From positions 186,001 through 250,000 of the forward strand of contig NZ_JPRF03000076.1 in NCBI RefSeq assembly GCF_001188955.3: a DNA stretch of 64,000 nucleotides, read 5' to 3'. The position numbers and the translations under genes were made by a program. The first letter of the stretch is position 1. The number at the start of each line of letters is the position of its first letter. This DNA is from Kitasatospora aureofaciens. Lineage in GTDB: Bacteria; Actinomycetota; Actinomycetes; Streptomycetales; Streptomycetaceae. Of this stretch, positions 8,440 through 17,338 are shown in pieces. Below the pieces are notes generated by a model. The model did not search any database. It had not been told where the DNA came from and saw only the letters and a list, made by a program, of their open reading frames with translations.

Positions 8440-8471
8440 GACCGGTCCCGGGCTCGCGCCCGGGGCCGGTC
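8440..8471. terminator. Bidirectional hairpin terminator
   Basis: Inverted arms of 14 bp (8440-8453 and 8458-8471) with one G-T mismatch and a 4-base TCGC loop lie between the convergent CBS and thioesterase stops. There is no U-tract, as usual for actinomycete terminators. Confidence 0.7.
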
Positions 8472-8482
8472 GCGTGGGGAGG

Positions 8483-8893
8483 TCATCCCAGGGCGTAGAC
8501 GGAGGTGGCCCGGGCGGCGGGCTCCTCGGTGCCCTCGGCGGTGAGGGTGACGTCGAGGAAGGCGATCCGGCGCCCAAGCTTGGTGACCACGGCGTGGACC
8601 AGGACGTCGCGGCCGCTGACCGCGCGCTGGAAGCTGGTGGACTGCTGGACGGTGGTCATCGGCGCGAAGCCGCCCCGGGCCGCCGAGAGGGCGACCACGC
8701 AGGCGGTGTCGGCGGCGGCCATCAGCGCCTGGCCGGACAGGCCGCCGCCCTCGCGGGCGAGTTGCTCGGACCAGGGCAGTCGCAGCACGGCGTGCCGCTC
8801 GCCGGTCTCGGTGGTGGTCAGCCCGAGCACCTGCACCCAGGGGGCGAAGTTGTCGGCCAGGAGCTTGTCCGCCTCGGCGGGGGTGAGGGTCAT
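8483..8893 (-). CDS. Hotdog-fold thioesterase, PaaI type
   Basis: A 136-residue single hotdog domain. The GGLSGQALMAAADTACVVAL helix and the downstream TTVQQSTSFQRAVSG strand match PaaI/YbgC-like acyl-CoA thioesterases that dimerise through the central helix. The catalytic Asp is the one in AAADTA. The substrate is unknown; medium-chain or aromatic acyl-CoA is typical. It lies 32 bp downstream of the TetR-family gene on the same strand, so it may be co-transcribed with and controlled by that regulator. Confidence 0.85.
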   Translation of the reverse strand: MTLTPAEADKLLADNFAPWVQVLGLTTTETGERHAVLRLPWSEQLAREGGGLSGQALMAAADTACVVALSAARGGFAPMTTVQQSTSFQRAVSGRDVLVHAVVTKLGRRIAFLDVTLTAEGTEEPAARATSVYALG

Positions 8894-8925
8894 CGCGCCA
8901 TTGTGCCGGGAGGGTTGGCGCGATG

Positions 8926-9546
8926 TCAGGAGCCGGCGAGGGTGTCCAGGTGGCGCCGGAGCACCGCGCGCAGCTCGTCCGGCCCGACCAGGTCGGGGTG
9001 CTGGACGGCCTGGAGGGTGAGGCCGTCCAGCAGGGCGGAGAGGCGGCGGGTCTCCAGTTCGAGGTCGAGGCCGGGCGTGAGGGCGCCGGAGCGTTCCGTC
9101 TCGATCAGGACCCGCTGGACCAGCGCGTCCAAACCCGCCTGCAACTCGACGGCGCGGGTCCGTAGTTCGGGCCGGGTGCGGGCGGCGGTGACGAAGGAGA
9201 GCCAGAGCGCGGACTCCTCCCGGCGTTCGGCGTCCAGCGGCAGGGTTTCGGCGAGCAGCCGTACGGTCTGTTCGCGACGGTCGGCGCCGGGGGCGGGCTC
9301 CGGGTCGAGCAGGACGCGGGCATGGGTCCGGACGCGGGCGTCGATTCGGCGCGCCAGCTCCTGCATGGCGAAGATCATCAGCTCGGAGCTGCCGGCGAAG
9401 TAGTGCCGCACCGAGCCCACGGCGAGTCCGGCCTCTTCGGCGACGTTGCGCAGCGAGGCGTGTTCCAGGCCCTCCCGGGCGGCGACGCGCAGGACGGCGT
9501 CGGCTACGGCCTGGCGGCGTTCGACGGGGTCGACGATCTTCGGCAT
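8926..9546 (-). CDS. TetR/AcrR-family transcriptional regulator
   Basis: A 206-residue protein with an N-terminal helix-turn-helix: LRNVAEEAGLAVGSVRHYF near residues 33-51, preceded by the VADAVLRVAAREG helix. The C-terminal ligand-binding domain is helical (BetI-like arrangement). It is divergently arranged with the membrane-protein gene at 9620, and the 73-bp gap holds two mirror-image operators (9554-9602), so autoregulation and control of the divergent gene are likely. The ligand is unknown. Confidence 0.9.
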   Translation of the reverse strand: MPKIVDPVERRQAVADAVLRVAAREGLEHASLRNVAEEAGLAVGSVRHYFAGSSELMIFAMQELARRIDARVRTHARVLLDPEPAPGADRREQTVRLLAETLPLDAERREESALWLSFVTAARTRPELRTRAVELQAGLDALVQRVLIETERSGALTPGLDLELETRRLSALLDGLTLQAVQHPDLVGPDELRAVLRRHLDTLAGS

Positions 9547-9553
9547 GTTGCCG

Positions 9554-9602
9554 TTATAGCACGGGCGGGCTAAATTGCTGATTTAGCACGGTCAAGCTAT
9601 AA
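9554..9602. promoter_or_regulatory. Two mirror-image TetR-type operators
   Basis: Box A is TTATAGC-N8-GCTAAAT (9554-9575) and box B is ATTTAGC-N8-GCTATAA (9581-9602). Each box is itself an imperfect palindrome, and B is the mirror image of A, so the whole 49 bp is symmetric around 9578. The boxes are 27 bp apart and fill the gap between the divergent TetR gene and 9620, which fits binding of two regulator dimers. Confidence 0.75.
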
Positions 9603-9619
9603 AAACTCGGGGAGCAGGG

Positions 9620-10132
9620 ATGAACACCTGGATGCACATGGCGCTGATCGCCGCCGTGGTGGTCGTGGTGGTGGTCCGGAGGCTGCGCGGTGAGCCGCTC
9701 AACGCCAGGGACCTCTTCGCGCCGCCGGTGGTGCTCACCGGCCTCGGCTTGTGGGCGCTGTCGCAGGAGCACGGCCTCCGAACGGGGGACTGCGTCTGGG
9801 TGGCGGCGGGTGCCGCGCTCGGCACCGCCTTCGGTGCGCTGCGCGGTGCCACCATCCGGCTGGATGAGCGCGACGGGGTGCTGTGGCAGCGCTACACCGG
9901 CTGGACCTTCCTGGTCGCCGTGCTCTCGCTCGCCGTGATGGCCGGCTTCGCGGTGCTCGCCGAGCGCAACGGCCTGGCGCCGGGGGCCCGACCGGTCCAG
10001 CTGTCGATCGGCGTCGGCTTCCTGGGGGAGGCGCTGGTGGTCGGCTACCGTGCGCTTTCCTCCGGGATCCCGTTCGCGCCCGAGCGGCGGGGCTCGAACC
10101 CGTCGCTCAGTTCGGACCGGTTCCGCCGGTAA
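9620..10132 (+). CDS. Integral membrane protein, DUF1453/CcdC-like
   Basis: A 170-residue protein with about four hydrophobic helices: an N-terminal AAVVVVVVV segment followed directly by RRLRGEPLNARDLF, a pair in the middle, and a last one ending before an Arg/Ser-rich tail. The layout resembles the small DUF1453/CcdC-type proteins often paired with TetR regulators, but I assign the family tentatively. A GGAGCAGGG ribosome-binding site precedes the ATG. It is probably repressed by the divergent TetR protein through the double operator at 9554-9602. Confidence 0.7.
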   Translation: MNTWMHMALIAAVVVVVVVRRLRGEPLNARDLFAPPVVLTGLGLWALSQEHGLRTGDCVWVAAGAALGTAFGALRGATIRLDERDGVLWQRYTGWTFLVAVLSLAVMAGFAVLAERNGLAPGARPVQLSIGVGFLGEALVVGYRALSSGIPFAPERRGSNPSLSSDRFRR

Positions 10133-10303
10133 CTGTTCGGCGGAACCACGGAGTTGACCCAGGACGCGACCTCCGGCGGCTGGCGCCGGCCGGCCACCGG
10201 GGCCGACGGCGAGACCGGCCGGGCAGCGGCGGGCCACCCGACCCGGGGGGAGACCGCGGCACACGCCGGGGCCTTCCTCGCCGCGCACGCATGACCGCTC
10301 CAG

Positions 10304-13195
10304 CTACCCGTCGGCCCGCAGCTCCCGGGCGATCAGCTCCGCCAGGTGCAGGGCCCGCCGCCCGTCCGCCAGTTGGGCGATCTGGGTGCGGCAGCTGAAG
10401 CCGTCCGCCAGCACCACCGTGTCGGGTCCGGCCGCCCGGACCTCGGGCAGCAGCACCCGCTCGGCGATCGCCTCGGACACCTCGAAGTGGCCCCGCTCGA
10501 AGCCGAAGTTGCCCGCGAGCCCGCAGCAGCCGGAGTCCAGGACCCGGTTGTGCAGGCCCAGTCGGGCCTCGACCCGGCGATCGGCCGCGCTGCCTAGCAC
10601 CGCGTGCTGGTGGCAGTGGGTCTGGGTGACGGCGTCCAGCCGGACGTGCGGGAGCGGAGCGTCCGGGGCGTGCTCGTCGATGAACTCGGCGAAGGTGCGG
10701 GTCCGTTCGGAGGGCGGGCGGCCGTCCGCGCCGAGCAGTCGGGGCAGGTCCTCGCGCAGGGTGGCCGTGCAGCTGGGGTCCAGGCCGACCACCGGGGTGT
10801 CGGCCGGCACCCCGGTGGCGGCCAGCGCGCCCAGGCTGCGCCGCAACGCCCTTCGGGCGGTGCCGAGTTGGCCGGTCGAGTACCAGGTAAGCCCGCAGCA
10901 CACCGGTCCTTCGGGCAGTCGGACGTCGAAGCCCAGGTGCTCCAGCACCTCGACGGCCGAGCGGAGCACGTTCGGCTGGAGGTGGTTGGAAAAGGTGTCC
11001 GGCCACAGCACCACCGGTCGCGCGCCCGCCGGGGCCGGGTGGGCGGCGCGGTGCCGCCGGTACCAGTGGGTGAAGGTCTCGGGCGGGAAGACCGGCAGCA
11101 CCCGGCGCCTGTCGATCCCGCCGAGCCGCTTGAGCAGCGCGCCCGCCGGCGAGCGGACCAGCGAGTTGGCCGCCCCCGGCGCGAGCGCGACCGCCCGCAG
11201 CCACAGCGGAAGCCAGCCCATCGAGTAGTGCGACAGCGGGCGCGGCCGGCGCCGGTAGTGCTGGTACAGGAACTCGGTCTTGTAGGTCGCCATGTCGACG
11301 TGCACCGGGCAGTCGCTCGCGCACCCCTTGCAGCTCAGGCAGAGGTCCAGTGCCTCCCGCACCTCCGCCGAGCGCCAGCCGTCCGGGATCGCTTCGCCGC
11401 GCAGCATCTCGGCGAGCAGCCGGGCCCGGCCCCGGGTGGAGTGCCGCTCCTCGCCGGTGGCCATGTAGCTCGGGCACATCACCCCGGTGGTCGGATCCAC
11501 GCACTTGGCGACGCCCACGCAGCGGTGGACCGCCTTGACCAGGCTCCCGCCGTCCTGCTCGTACGGCAGGGCCAGCGGCAGCGGGCGGCGCGGGGAGGTG
11601 ACGAAGCGCAGGTCGGCGTCGAGCGGGCGCGGATCCACCAGGGCGCCCGGGTTGAGCAGGTTCTCCGGATCCCAGATCCGTTTGAACTCGCCGAACAGCG
11701 CGATGACTTCGGGCGGGTACATGCGCGGCAGCAGTTCGGCGCGGGCCTGCCCGTCGCCGTGCTCGCCGGAGAGCGAACCGCCGTGGGAGACCGCCAGATC
11801 GGCGGCCTGCTCCAGGAACTCCCGGAAGACCGGCGCCCCCTGGGGCCGGTCCAGCGGGAAGTCGATCCGCAGGTGTACGCAGCCGTCGCCGAAGTGCCCG
11901 TACGGGACGCCGCGCAGGCCGTGCCGGCGCAGCAGGGCGCGCAGGGCCCGCAGGTAGTCGCCGAGCCGCTCGGGCGGGACGGCGGAGTCCTCCCAGCCGG
12001 GCCAGGCCTCGCCCCCGCCGGGCAGCCGGGTGACGATCCCGGCGCCCGCCTCCCGGACTGCCCACAGCTGGCGCTGCTCGACCGGGTCGGTGACCAGCGC
12101 GACGGCGGCCGAGCGCTCGCGGCGCACCGCGTCGGCCAGCCGGCGGGCGGCCTGGTAGGCCTCCAGCGCGGTGGCGCCGCCGGTCTCCAGGAACAGCCAG
12201 CACTGGCCCGCGGGCAGCCGGTCCAGCGCGGGCGGGCGCGGGCCGGCCGCCAGCAGCGCGGCGATCAGGTCGGCCGCCATGCCCTCGGCGGTCAGCGGAC
12301 CGTACGGCAGCAGCGCCGGGACGGCGTCGGCGGCGGCGCCCTCGTCCGGGTAGCCGGCCACCACCAGGGCGCGGGCGGGCGGGACCTCGACCAGCCGGAC
12401 GGTGACACCCAGCAGCAGCGCGCAGGTGCCCTCGGTGCCGGTGAGCGCCCGGGCCAGGTCGTGGCCGTGCTCGGGCAGCAGCGCGTCCAGCGGGTAGCCG
12501 GAGGTGCGGCGGGGCAGCTGGGGCATGCCCTGGCGGATGACGGCGAGGTTGCGGTCGGTGAACTCCTGGAGCCGGGTGTGCAGCTCGCCGACCCGCCCGG
12601 GCGCCTCCCGCAGCGCCGCGCGCTCGGCGCCGGTCAGCCGCCCGCCCACGGTCAGCTCGGTGCCGTCCGCGAGCAGCAGCTCCAACTGCTCCACGTTGTC
12701 GGCGGTGCGGCCCCAGGCGAGCGAGTGGGCGCCGCAGGAGTCGTTGCCGATCATGCCGCCGATCGTGCAGCGGCTGTGGGTGGACGGGTCCGGGCCGAAG
12801 CGCAGCCCGTACGGCCGGGCGGCGCGCTGGAGGTCGTCCAGCACGGTGCCGGGCTGGACGCGGGCGGTGCGGGCCTGCGGGTCGATCTCCAGCACCGAGC
12901 CGAGGTGGCGGCGGAAGTCCAGCACCATCGCGCCGGGCCCGATCGCCTGCCCGCCGATGCTCGTCCCGGCCCCGCGCGCCACCACCGGCACCCCGTACCG
13001 GCGGCACAGCGCCAGCGCGGTGCGCACGTCGTCCGGGTCGGCGGGCTTGACCACACCGAGCGGCAAGTGCCGGTAGTTGGAGGCGTCGTGGCTGTAGACC
13101 GTGCGCTCGGCCGCCCCGAAGCGGACCTCCCCGCGCAGCACGGCGGCCAGCTCACGGGCCAGTTCGGCCCCGGGGGCGGCGGACGGACGGCTCAC
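10304..13195 (-). CDS. FAD-linked oxidase with C-terminal Fe-S/CCG domains (GlcD-GlcF fusion type)
   Basis: A 963-residue fusion. The N-terminal part is a PCMH-type FAD domain (VPVVARGAGTSIGGQA, then CTIGGMIGNDSCG) followed by the FAD-oxidase C-terminal domain with the HFGDGCVHLRIDF motif. After about residue 530 come ferredoxin-like cysteines (CLSCKGCASDCPVH) and two CCG domains (VCCGLTW; SGCCGLAGNFG). The architecture matches D-lactate/2-hydroxyglutarate dehydrogenases of actinobacteria that pass electrons to quinone. The GTG start at 13195 has a GGGAGG ribosome-binding site. Substrate is inferred only to be a 2-hydroxyacid. It stands alone on the minus strand. Confidence 0.9.
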   Translation of the reverse strand: MSRPSAAPGAELARELAAVLRGEVRFGAAERTVYSHDASNYRHLPLGVVKPADPDDVRTALALCRRYGVPVVARGAGTSIGGQAIGPGAMVLDFRRHLGSVLEIDPQARTARVQPGTVLDDLQRAARPYGLRFGPDPSTHSRCTIGGMIGNDSCGAHSLAWGRTADNVEQLELLLADGTELTVGGRLTGAERAALREAPGRVGELHTRLQEFTDRNLAVIRQGMPQLPRRTSGYPLDALLPEHGHDLARALTGTEGTCALLLGVTVRLVEVPPARALVVAGYPDEGAAADAVPALLPYGPLTAEGMAADLIAALLAAGPRPPALDRLPAGQCWLFLETGGATALEAYQAARRLADAVRRERSAAVALVTDPVEQRQLWAVREAGAGIVTRLPGGGEAWPGWEDSAVPPERLGDYLRALRALLRRHGLRGVPYGHFGDGCVHLRIDFPLDRPQGAPVFREFLEQAADLAVSHGGSLSGEHGDGQARAELLPRMYPPEVIALFGEFKRIWDPENLLNPGALVDPRPLDADLRFVTSPRRPLPLALPYEQDGGSLVKAVHRCVGVAKCVDPTTGVMCPSYMATGEERHSTRGRARLLAEMLRGEAIPDGWRSAEVREALDLCLSCKGCASDCPVHVDMATYKTEFLYQHYRRRPRPLSHYSMGWLPLWLRAVALAPGAANSLVRSPAGALLKRLGGIDRRRVLPVFPPETFTHWYRRHRAAHPAPAGARPVVLWPDTFSNHLQPNVLRSAVEVLEHLGFDVRLPEGPVCCGLTWYSTGQLGTARRALRRSLGALAATGVPADTPVVGLDPSCTATLREDLPRLLGADGRPPSERTRTFAEFIDEHAPDAPLPHVRLDAVTQTHCHQHAVLGSAADRRVEARLGLHNRVLDSGCCGLAGNFGFERGHFEVSEAIAERVLLPEVRAAGPDTVVLADGFSCRTQIAQLADGRRALHLAELIARELRADG

Positions 13196-13350
13196 CAGGG
13201 ACCTCCCGAGCGGGTGCGGCAACGGCTCCGCCGATGATCGCAGCCGCCACGCCGCACGGGTACCGGGCACGACGGGGGTGGAGCGCGGTGTCCTCGATGT
13301 AGCTCGATCGGATGATGGCCCGCTTGCTCCGCAGCGTCGTCCCGGATCCG

Positions 13351-14355
13351 CTAATTCCGCCCTGTGAGGGTGCCGCGGGCGATGTGGGAGAGCTTGGCGA
13401 CCTCGAAGGCCGGGTAGGCGCCGCTGGCCAGCAGGGAGAACTTGATCCCCAGCCGCCCGCCCGGCTTGCGGTGGCCCGGGGGCATGAAGCGGCGGTGGTG
13501 CTCGGCGGCCCGGTGGAAGAACTGCGGGCGTTCGGCGCGGGTGACGCAGCCGGCGAGGTCGAAGACGAACAGGTAGTGCCGGATCATCCGGACGAACAGG
13601 GCGTCGCGCACCGCGTACAGGTGCGGCTGGTCCTCCAGCAGGGCGAAGCTGCGCTCGTACTGGTCGAACAGGTCGAAGACGCTGCTGCCGGGGCCGCCGG
13701 CGGGGTGGACGGTCTCCCGGCGGCGCAGCTGGACGCACTCGCGGGCCAGCACGGCGGCCTTCCGGGCGCCGAGCAGTGCGGCGTGGACGACCGGGACCTC
13801 CTCGTACCGGCCGTCGGGGAAGGTGAGCCCCAGCTCCTGCCAGTGGCCGCGGCGGATCAGTCGGTCCCAGATCAGCGGCGGCGCGCCGAACAGCTCGGGG
13901 CGGTCGAAGGGGGCGAAGGCCTCGGGGCCGGCCTCGGCGAGCAGGGTCTCGGCGCCGCCCGGCCAGTCCCGGTCGTTGTGGCGGCGGGAGTGGCCGAACA
14001 GCAGGACGTCGACCGGGCCGGTCTGCTGGAGCCGGTCGGCGAGCGCCTGGAGGGCGTCCCGGGGGAGCAGGTGGTCGGCGTCCAGGAACAGCAGGTAGTC
14101 GCCGGAGGCCCGCGCCGCGCCCGCGTTCCGGCTCACCCCGACCCCGACCGCCGCGTTCAGGTGCAGCACCGACACCCGCGCGTGTCGGGCCGCGAAGGAG
14201 TCCGCGAGCCCGGCCGCGGTCTCGGGGGAGCGGTCGGCGACCACGATCACCTCGACGTTCGCCAGGGACTGGGCGAGTAGCGAGTCCAGGCAGTCGGCGA
14301 GCTGTCCGTGCTGGTCGTAGGCGGGGAGCACGACGCTGATCAGGGGTGAGGGCAT
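13351..14355 (-). CDS. Glycosyltransferase family 2
   Basis: A 334-residue GT-A protein. ISVVLPAYDQ opens the nucleotide-binding fold, NAAVGVGVSRNAGAARASGDYLLFLDADHLL carries the DxD metal/nucleotide site (D92-A-D94), and a conserved RYEEVPVV follows in the acceptor region. The C-terminal about 100 residues resemble those of actinomycete GT2 enzymes linked to cell-wall glycopolymers. The ATG at 14355 (MPSPLIS) is preferred since it gives the usual N-terminus, although its ribosome-binding site is weak. An in-frame extension to 14430 is possible. Donor and acceptor are unknown. Confidence 0.88.
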   Translation of the reverse strand: MPSPLISVVLPAYDQHGQLADCLDSLLAQSLANVEVIVVADRSPETAAGLADSFAARHARVSVLHLNAAVGVGVSRNAGAARASGDYLLFLDADHLLPRDALQALADRLQQTGPVDVLLFGHSRRHNDRDWPGGAETLLAEAGPEAFAPFDRPELFGAPPLIWDRLIRRGHWQELGLTFPDGRYEEVPVVHAALLGARKAAVLARECVQLRRRETVHPAGGPGSSVFDLFDQYERSFALLEDQPHLYAVRDALFVRMIRHYLFVFDLAGCVTRAERPQFFHRAAEHHRRFMPPGHRKPGGRLGIKFSLLASGAYPAFEVAKLSHIARGTLTGRN

Positions 14356-14499
14356 GACGCCGGAGCGTAAGAGGGCGCGCGAATCGTGGCAAAGGCCTGA
14401 CGGACCGTAATTCAGAACAATTGGCACCAAATAGTACGAGCGTGCGCCATATCTTCACGTCGCCTTCTGGGCGTGCACACGTCGACCTGAAACGCCGCG

Positions 14500-14530
14500 A
14501 GGCCCGCGACGCGGAGCGCGTCGCGGGCCT
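14500..14530 (-). terminator. Hairpin terminator
   Basis: Perfect 14-bp arms (14500-14513 and 14517-14530) close a 3-base GAG loop. It lies 32 bp past the stop of the minus-strand gene at 14563-15261 and before the next gene, so it most likely ends that transcript. No U-tract. Confidence 0.75.
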
Positions 14531-14562
14531 GGGGCGTGTACGGAGGGCAGAGCCGGGTCGGC

Positions 14563-15261
14563 TCAGTACCAGTGGTGGGCCTGCCAGAACGACCAGGCGG
14601 AGCAGGGGCTGCCGTAGCGGCTGTTCATGTAGTCGAGGCCCCACTTGATCTGGGTGGCCGGGTTGGTGCGCCAGTCGGCGCCGGCCGAGGCCATCTTGGA
14701 GCCGGGCAGCGCCTGGACCAGGCCGTAGGCGCCGGAGGAGGCGTTGACGGCCAGCGGGTTCCAGCTGCTCTCGCGGAAGACGATGTTGCTGAAGCACTGC
14801 AGCTGGCCGGCCGGCACGATCTGCGCGGCGATCTGCTGCGGGGTGCCGGAGTAGCTGTTGAGGTTCTGGCGCTGCTGGGAGCGGGAGGCGGCGGCGTCGG
14901 CCTGGGCCTTGGCGTCCGCCTGGGCCTTGGCGTCCGCCTGGGCCTTCGCGTCGGCCTGGGCCTGGGCCTGTGCAGCGGCGTCCGCCTGGGCCTTCGCCTG
15001 CGCCTCCTGGGCGGCCTGGGCGGCCTGCGCGTCCTGGGCCGCCTTGGCGTCCTGGGCGGCCTTCTCGGCAGCGGCAGCGGCGTCGGCCTGGCCCTGGTCG
15101 CCGACCGGCTTGCCGTCCACCGAGACGGCGGCCACCGGGGCCGCGGCCTCGGCGTGGTGCGCGGTCTGCGGGATGGCGAGGGCGGCGGTGGCGGCGCTCG
15201 CGACCACGATGGTGGCGACGCCGGTGATCAGGGAGTTGCGGCGGGCATGGCTGAGCTGCAT
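14563..15261 (-). CDS. Secreted transglycosylase-like (aggregation-promoting-factor C-terminal-like) protein
   Basis: A 232-residue secreted protein. A signal peptide (KRL-poor but with the helix LITGVATIVVASAATAALA) is followed by a long Ala/Gln/Lys/Asp-rich coiled segment with repeated QADAKA units at about 90-140. A small lysozyme-like domain follows, with VFRESSWNPLAVN, SGAYGLVQALPGSKM, WGLDYMNSRYG and a C-terminal WQAHHWY. This domain type cleaves or binds peptidoglycan and is common in streptomycetes. The Glu in FRESSW is the expected catalytic acid. The start has an AAAGGA site 11 bases upstream. A strong terminator follows at 14500-14530. Confidence 0.85.
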   Translation of the reverse strand: MQLSHARRNSLITGVATIVVASAATAALAIPQTAHHAEAAAPVAAVSVDGKPVGDQGQADAAAAAEKAAQDAKAAQDAQAAQAAQEAQAKAQADAAAQAQAQADAKAQADAKAQADAKAQADAAASRSQQRQNLNSYSGTPQQIAAQIVPAGQLQCFSNIVFRESSWNPLAVNASSGAYGLVQALPGSKMASAGADWRTNPATQIKWGLDYMNSRYGSPCSAWSFWQAHHWY

Positions 15262-15834
15262 GAAGCGGACAATCCTTTTCCGTCGGGGGCCGTGCCGGTG
15301 GTACCGGGCTCGGGGCTTCGCGTGGGCTCCGGGTGAGCGGGGCCCGCGAGGCCGTCCGGGACGGCCGTGGCACCCCGGCGGTGACGGCGGGGCGGGCGGG
15401 CTGCGCGCGGCGGGCTGACCGGCCGGCGCTGCCTGGCGACGGGCCATTCTTGGCAGGGCTGGGGACGGGTGGCAAAGGCGTTCGCTACTACGCCCCGTAG
15501 TGGTTGCGGGGCGGGCGTGACCGGGCGAGCCGGAGAGTTTGTGGAGGTTTGTCCGTTTTCGACCCCTGGGGGTCGCGGGCCGACCGCGTCGGCGGAAGAC
15601 GGCGTCGGAAGAGTCGATGGCCTGCGTTCTTGAGGCCGGGGACGGTTGCCGCTCGGGCGGCCGGGGTGCGGCGGCCGGGGTCTTCCGGCCGGTGCGGCGC
15701 TCGTGTCCACTATCCGGGGCCGTAGATGCGAAACCCCCTGTGGGCGGGCTCACATGCGGGCAGCGCCGACTTCGACGCAGTGTGACGGGCCCGTGGCGGC
15801 CGGCCGGGGTCGCGGGGGCGGCCGCAAACGGCAA
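15262..15834. other. Gene-free upstream region of the secreted transglycosylase-like gene
   Basis: No convincing gene is seen on either strand; ORFs here have shadow-like composition. There is a short inverted repeat ACTAC-N5-GTAGT at 15487-15501 and a GACCCC/GGGGTC hairpin near 15571. Cell-wall hydrolase genes in streptomycetes often have c-di-AMP (ydaO) riboswitches, but I could not find that conserved core here. Confidence 0.4.
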
Positions 15835-15872
15835 CCGGGCCCGGGAGCCTCCGCAACGGCTCCCGGGCCCGG
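15835..15872 (-). terminator. Strong hairpin terminator after the amino-acid permease
   Basis: Perfect 15-bp arms (15835-15849 and 15858-15872) with an 8-base loop start 23 bp downstream of the permease stop. There is no U-tract. Confidence 0.8.
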
Positions 15873-15895
15873 CGTTCCGGCGCGGCGCGGACGGG

Positions 15896-17338
15896 TCAGG
15901 ACTCCGCCGCCACCGCCGCCCGCCGCCGCCGGCCCACCACGGCCGAGGCGCCGAGCACGATCGCCGCGGCGACCAGCGACAGGTACATCTGCTGGCGTCC
16001 GTCGTGGTCGGTGAACATGTACACCACGACGAAGCCGATCATGCCGATGGCGAACCAGGTCAGGTAGGGGTACAGCCACATCCGGACGGTGTGCCGCTCG
16101 GGCATCTCGCGCTCGATGATCTTGCGCATCCGCAGCTGGGTGGCGCAGATGACGAGCCAGACGAACAGTGCGATGGCTCCGGAGGAGTTCAGCAGGAAGG
16201 CGAACACGGTCTTCGGCGAGGTGTAGTTGAAGAAGACGGCGACGAAGCCGAACACCACCGAGGAGAGGATCGCCACCCGCGGTACGCCGCGCGAGGTCAC
16301 GGTCGCGAAGGCCTTCGGGGCGTCGCCGCGCTGGCCGAGCGAGAAGGCCATCCGGGAGGCCGTGTACATCCCGGAGTTGAGGCAGGAGAGCACGGCCGTC
16401 AGCACGATGACATCCATCACCTGGCCCGCGTGCGGGATGCCCACGTGGTCCAGCACGGCCACGTACGGGCTGGCCTTGACCTCGGCCGAGTTCCAGGGCA
16501 GCAGGGTGACCACGAGCAGGATCGAGCCCAGGTAGAAGATCCCGATGCGCCAGATCACGCTGTTGGTGGCCTTGCTGACCGCCTTCTCCGGGTCCTCGGA
16601 CTCGCCGGCCGCCAGGGTCACGATCTCGCTGCCCATGAAGGCGAAGACCACGGTGAGCATGCCGGTGAACACCGCACCCACCCCGTGCGGCAGGAAGCCG
16701 CCCTGACCGGTCAGGTTGGAGGTGCCGACCGCGTGGGTGCCGGGCATCAGGCCGAAGGCGGCGAGGGTGCCGATCACCAGGAACGCGGCGATCGCGACCA
16801 CCTTGATCCCGGCGAACCAGAACTCGAACTCGCCGTAGGAGGCGACCGAGAACAGGTTGGTGGCGGTCAGCACGCCCATGACTATCAGCGCCCAGCCCCA
16901 CTGCGGCACGCCCGGCACCCAGGTGTTGAGGATCTTGGCGCCGGCCGTGGCCTCGACCGCGAGCACCACGACCCAGAAGAACCAGTAGAGCCAGCCGATG
17001 GTGAAGCCGGCCCAGCGACCCAGCGCGCGGTCCGCGTACGCCGAGAACGAGCCGCTCTGCGGGTCGGCCGCGGCCATCTCGCCGAGCATCCGCATCACCA
17101 GCACCACCAGCACGCCGGCCAGGGTGTAGGAGAGCAGGATGCCGGGGCCGGTGGAGGCGATGCCGGCGCCGGAGCCGACGAACAGGCCGGCTCCGATCAC
17201 GCCGCCGATGGCGATCATCGACAGGTGGCGGTTCTTGAGCCCGGCCTTCAGGTGGCCGTCGCCACCGTGTCCGACTGGGCCGAGCGGGTGGGGGACGTCG
17301 GTGGTGTCCGCCGCCTGCTTGTTGGTGTCCGCACTCAT
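15896..17338 (-). CDS. Amino-acid permease, APC superfamily (GabP/AnsP-like)
   Basis: A 480-residue transporter with about 12 membrane helices. The first helix has the APC signature GGVIGAGLFVGSG, and GEMAAADPQSGSFSAYADRALG and FAFMGSEIVTLAAGESEDP are the family's conserved loops. Members import GABA, proline, aromatic or basic amino acids in symport with protons. A succinate-semialdehyde dehydrogenase 1.7 kb away (19038-20426) makes a GABA-related role possible, but there is no operon link. The ATG at 17338 is chosen over an upstream start at 17416 since MSADTN matches the polar N-terminal tail of homologues and AGAGGA precedes it. Confidence 0.9.
   Translation of the reverse strand: MSADTNKQAADTTDVPHPLGPVGHGGDGHLKAGLKNRHLSMIAIGGVIGAGLFVGSGAGIASTGPGILLSYTLAGVLVVLVMRMLGEMAAADPQSGSFSAYADRALGRWAGFTIGWLYWFFWVVVLAVEATAGAKILNTWVPGVPQWGWALIVMGVLTATNLFSVASYGEFEFWFAGIKVVAIAAFLVIGTLAAFGLMPGTHAVGTSNLTGQGGFLPHGVGAVFTGMLTVVFAFMGSEIVTLAAGESEDPEKAVSKATNSVIWRIGIFYLGSILLVVTLLPWNSAEVKASPYVAVLDHVGIPHAGQVMDVIVLTAVLSCLNSGMYTASRMAFSLGQRGDAPKAFATVTSRGVPRVAILSSVVFGFVAVFFNYTSPKTVFAFLLNSSGAIALFVWLVICATQLRMRKIIEREMPERHTVRMWLYPYLTWFAIGMIGFVVVYMFTDHDGRQQMYLSLVAAAIVLGASAVVGRRRRAAVAAES

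Noticed and set aside
5941..8577. Very long minus-strand ORF (878 codons)
   Set aside because: Only its C-terminal part is the uracil-DNA glycosylase; the rest is antisense shadow of the SPFH and CBS genes.
10133..10303. Possible short coding fragment ending FLAAHA
   Set aside because: No start, no homology I can name and only 170 bp; treated as intergenic.
10604..13237. Plus-strand ORF of 877 codons opposite the FAD/Fe-S oxidase
   Set aside because: Gly/Arg/Gln-rich shadow with no domain motif; the minus strand carries clear FAD and Fe-S motifs.
15262..15560. Possible c-di-AMP (ydaO) riboswitch upstream of the transglycosylase-like gene
   Set aside because: The conserved core motifs of this riboswitch could not be found on the minus strand.
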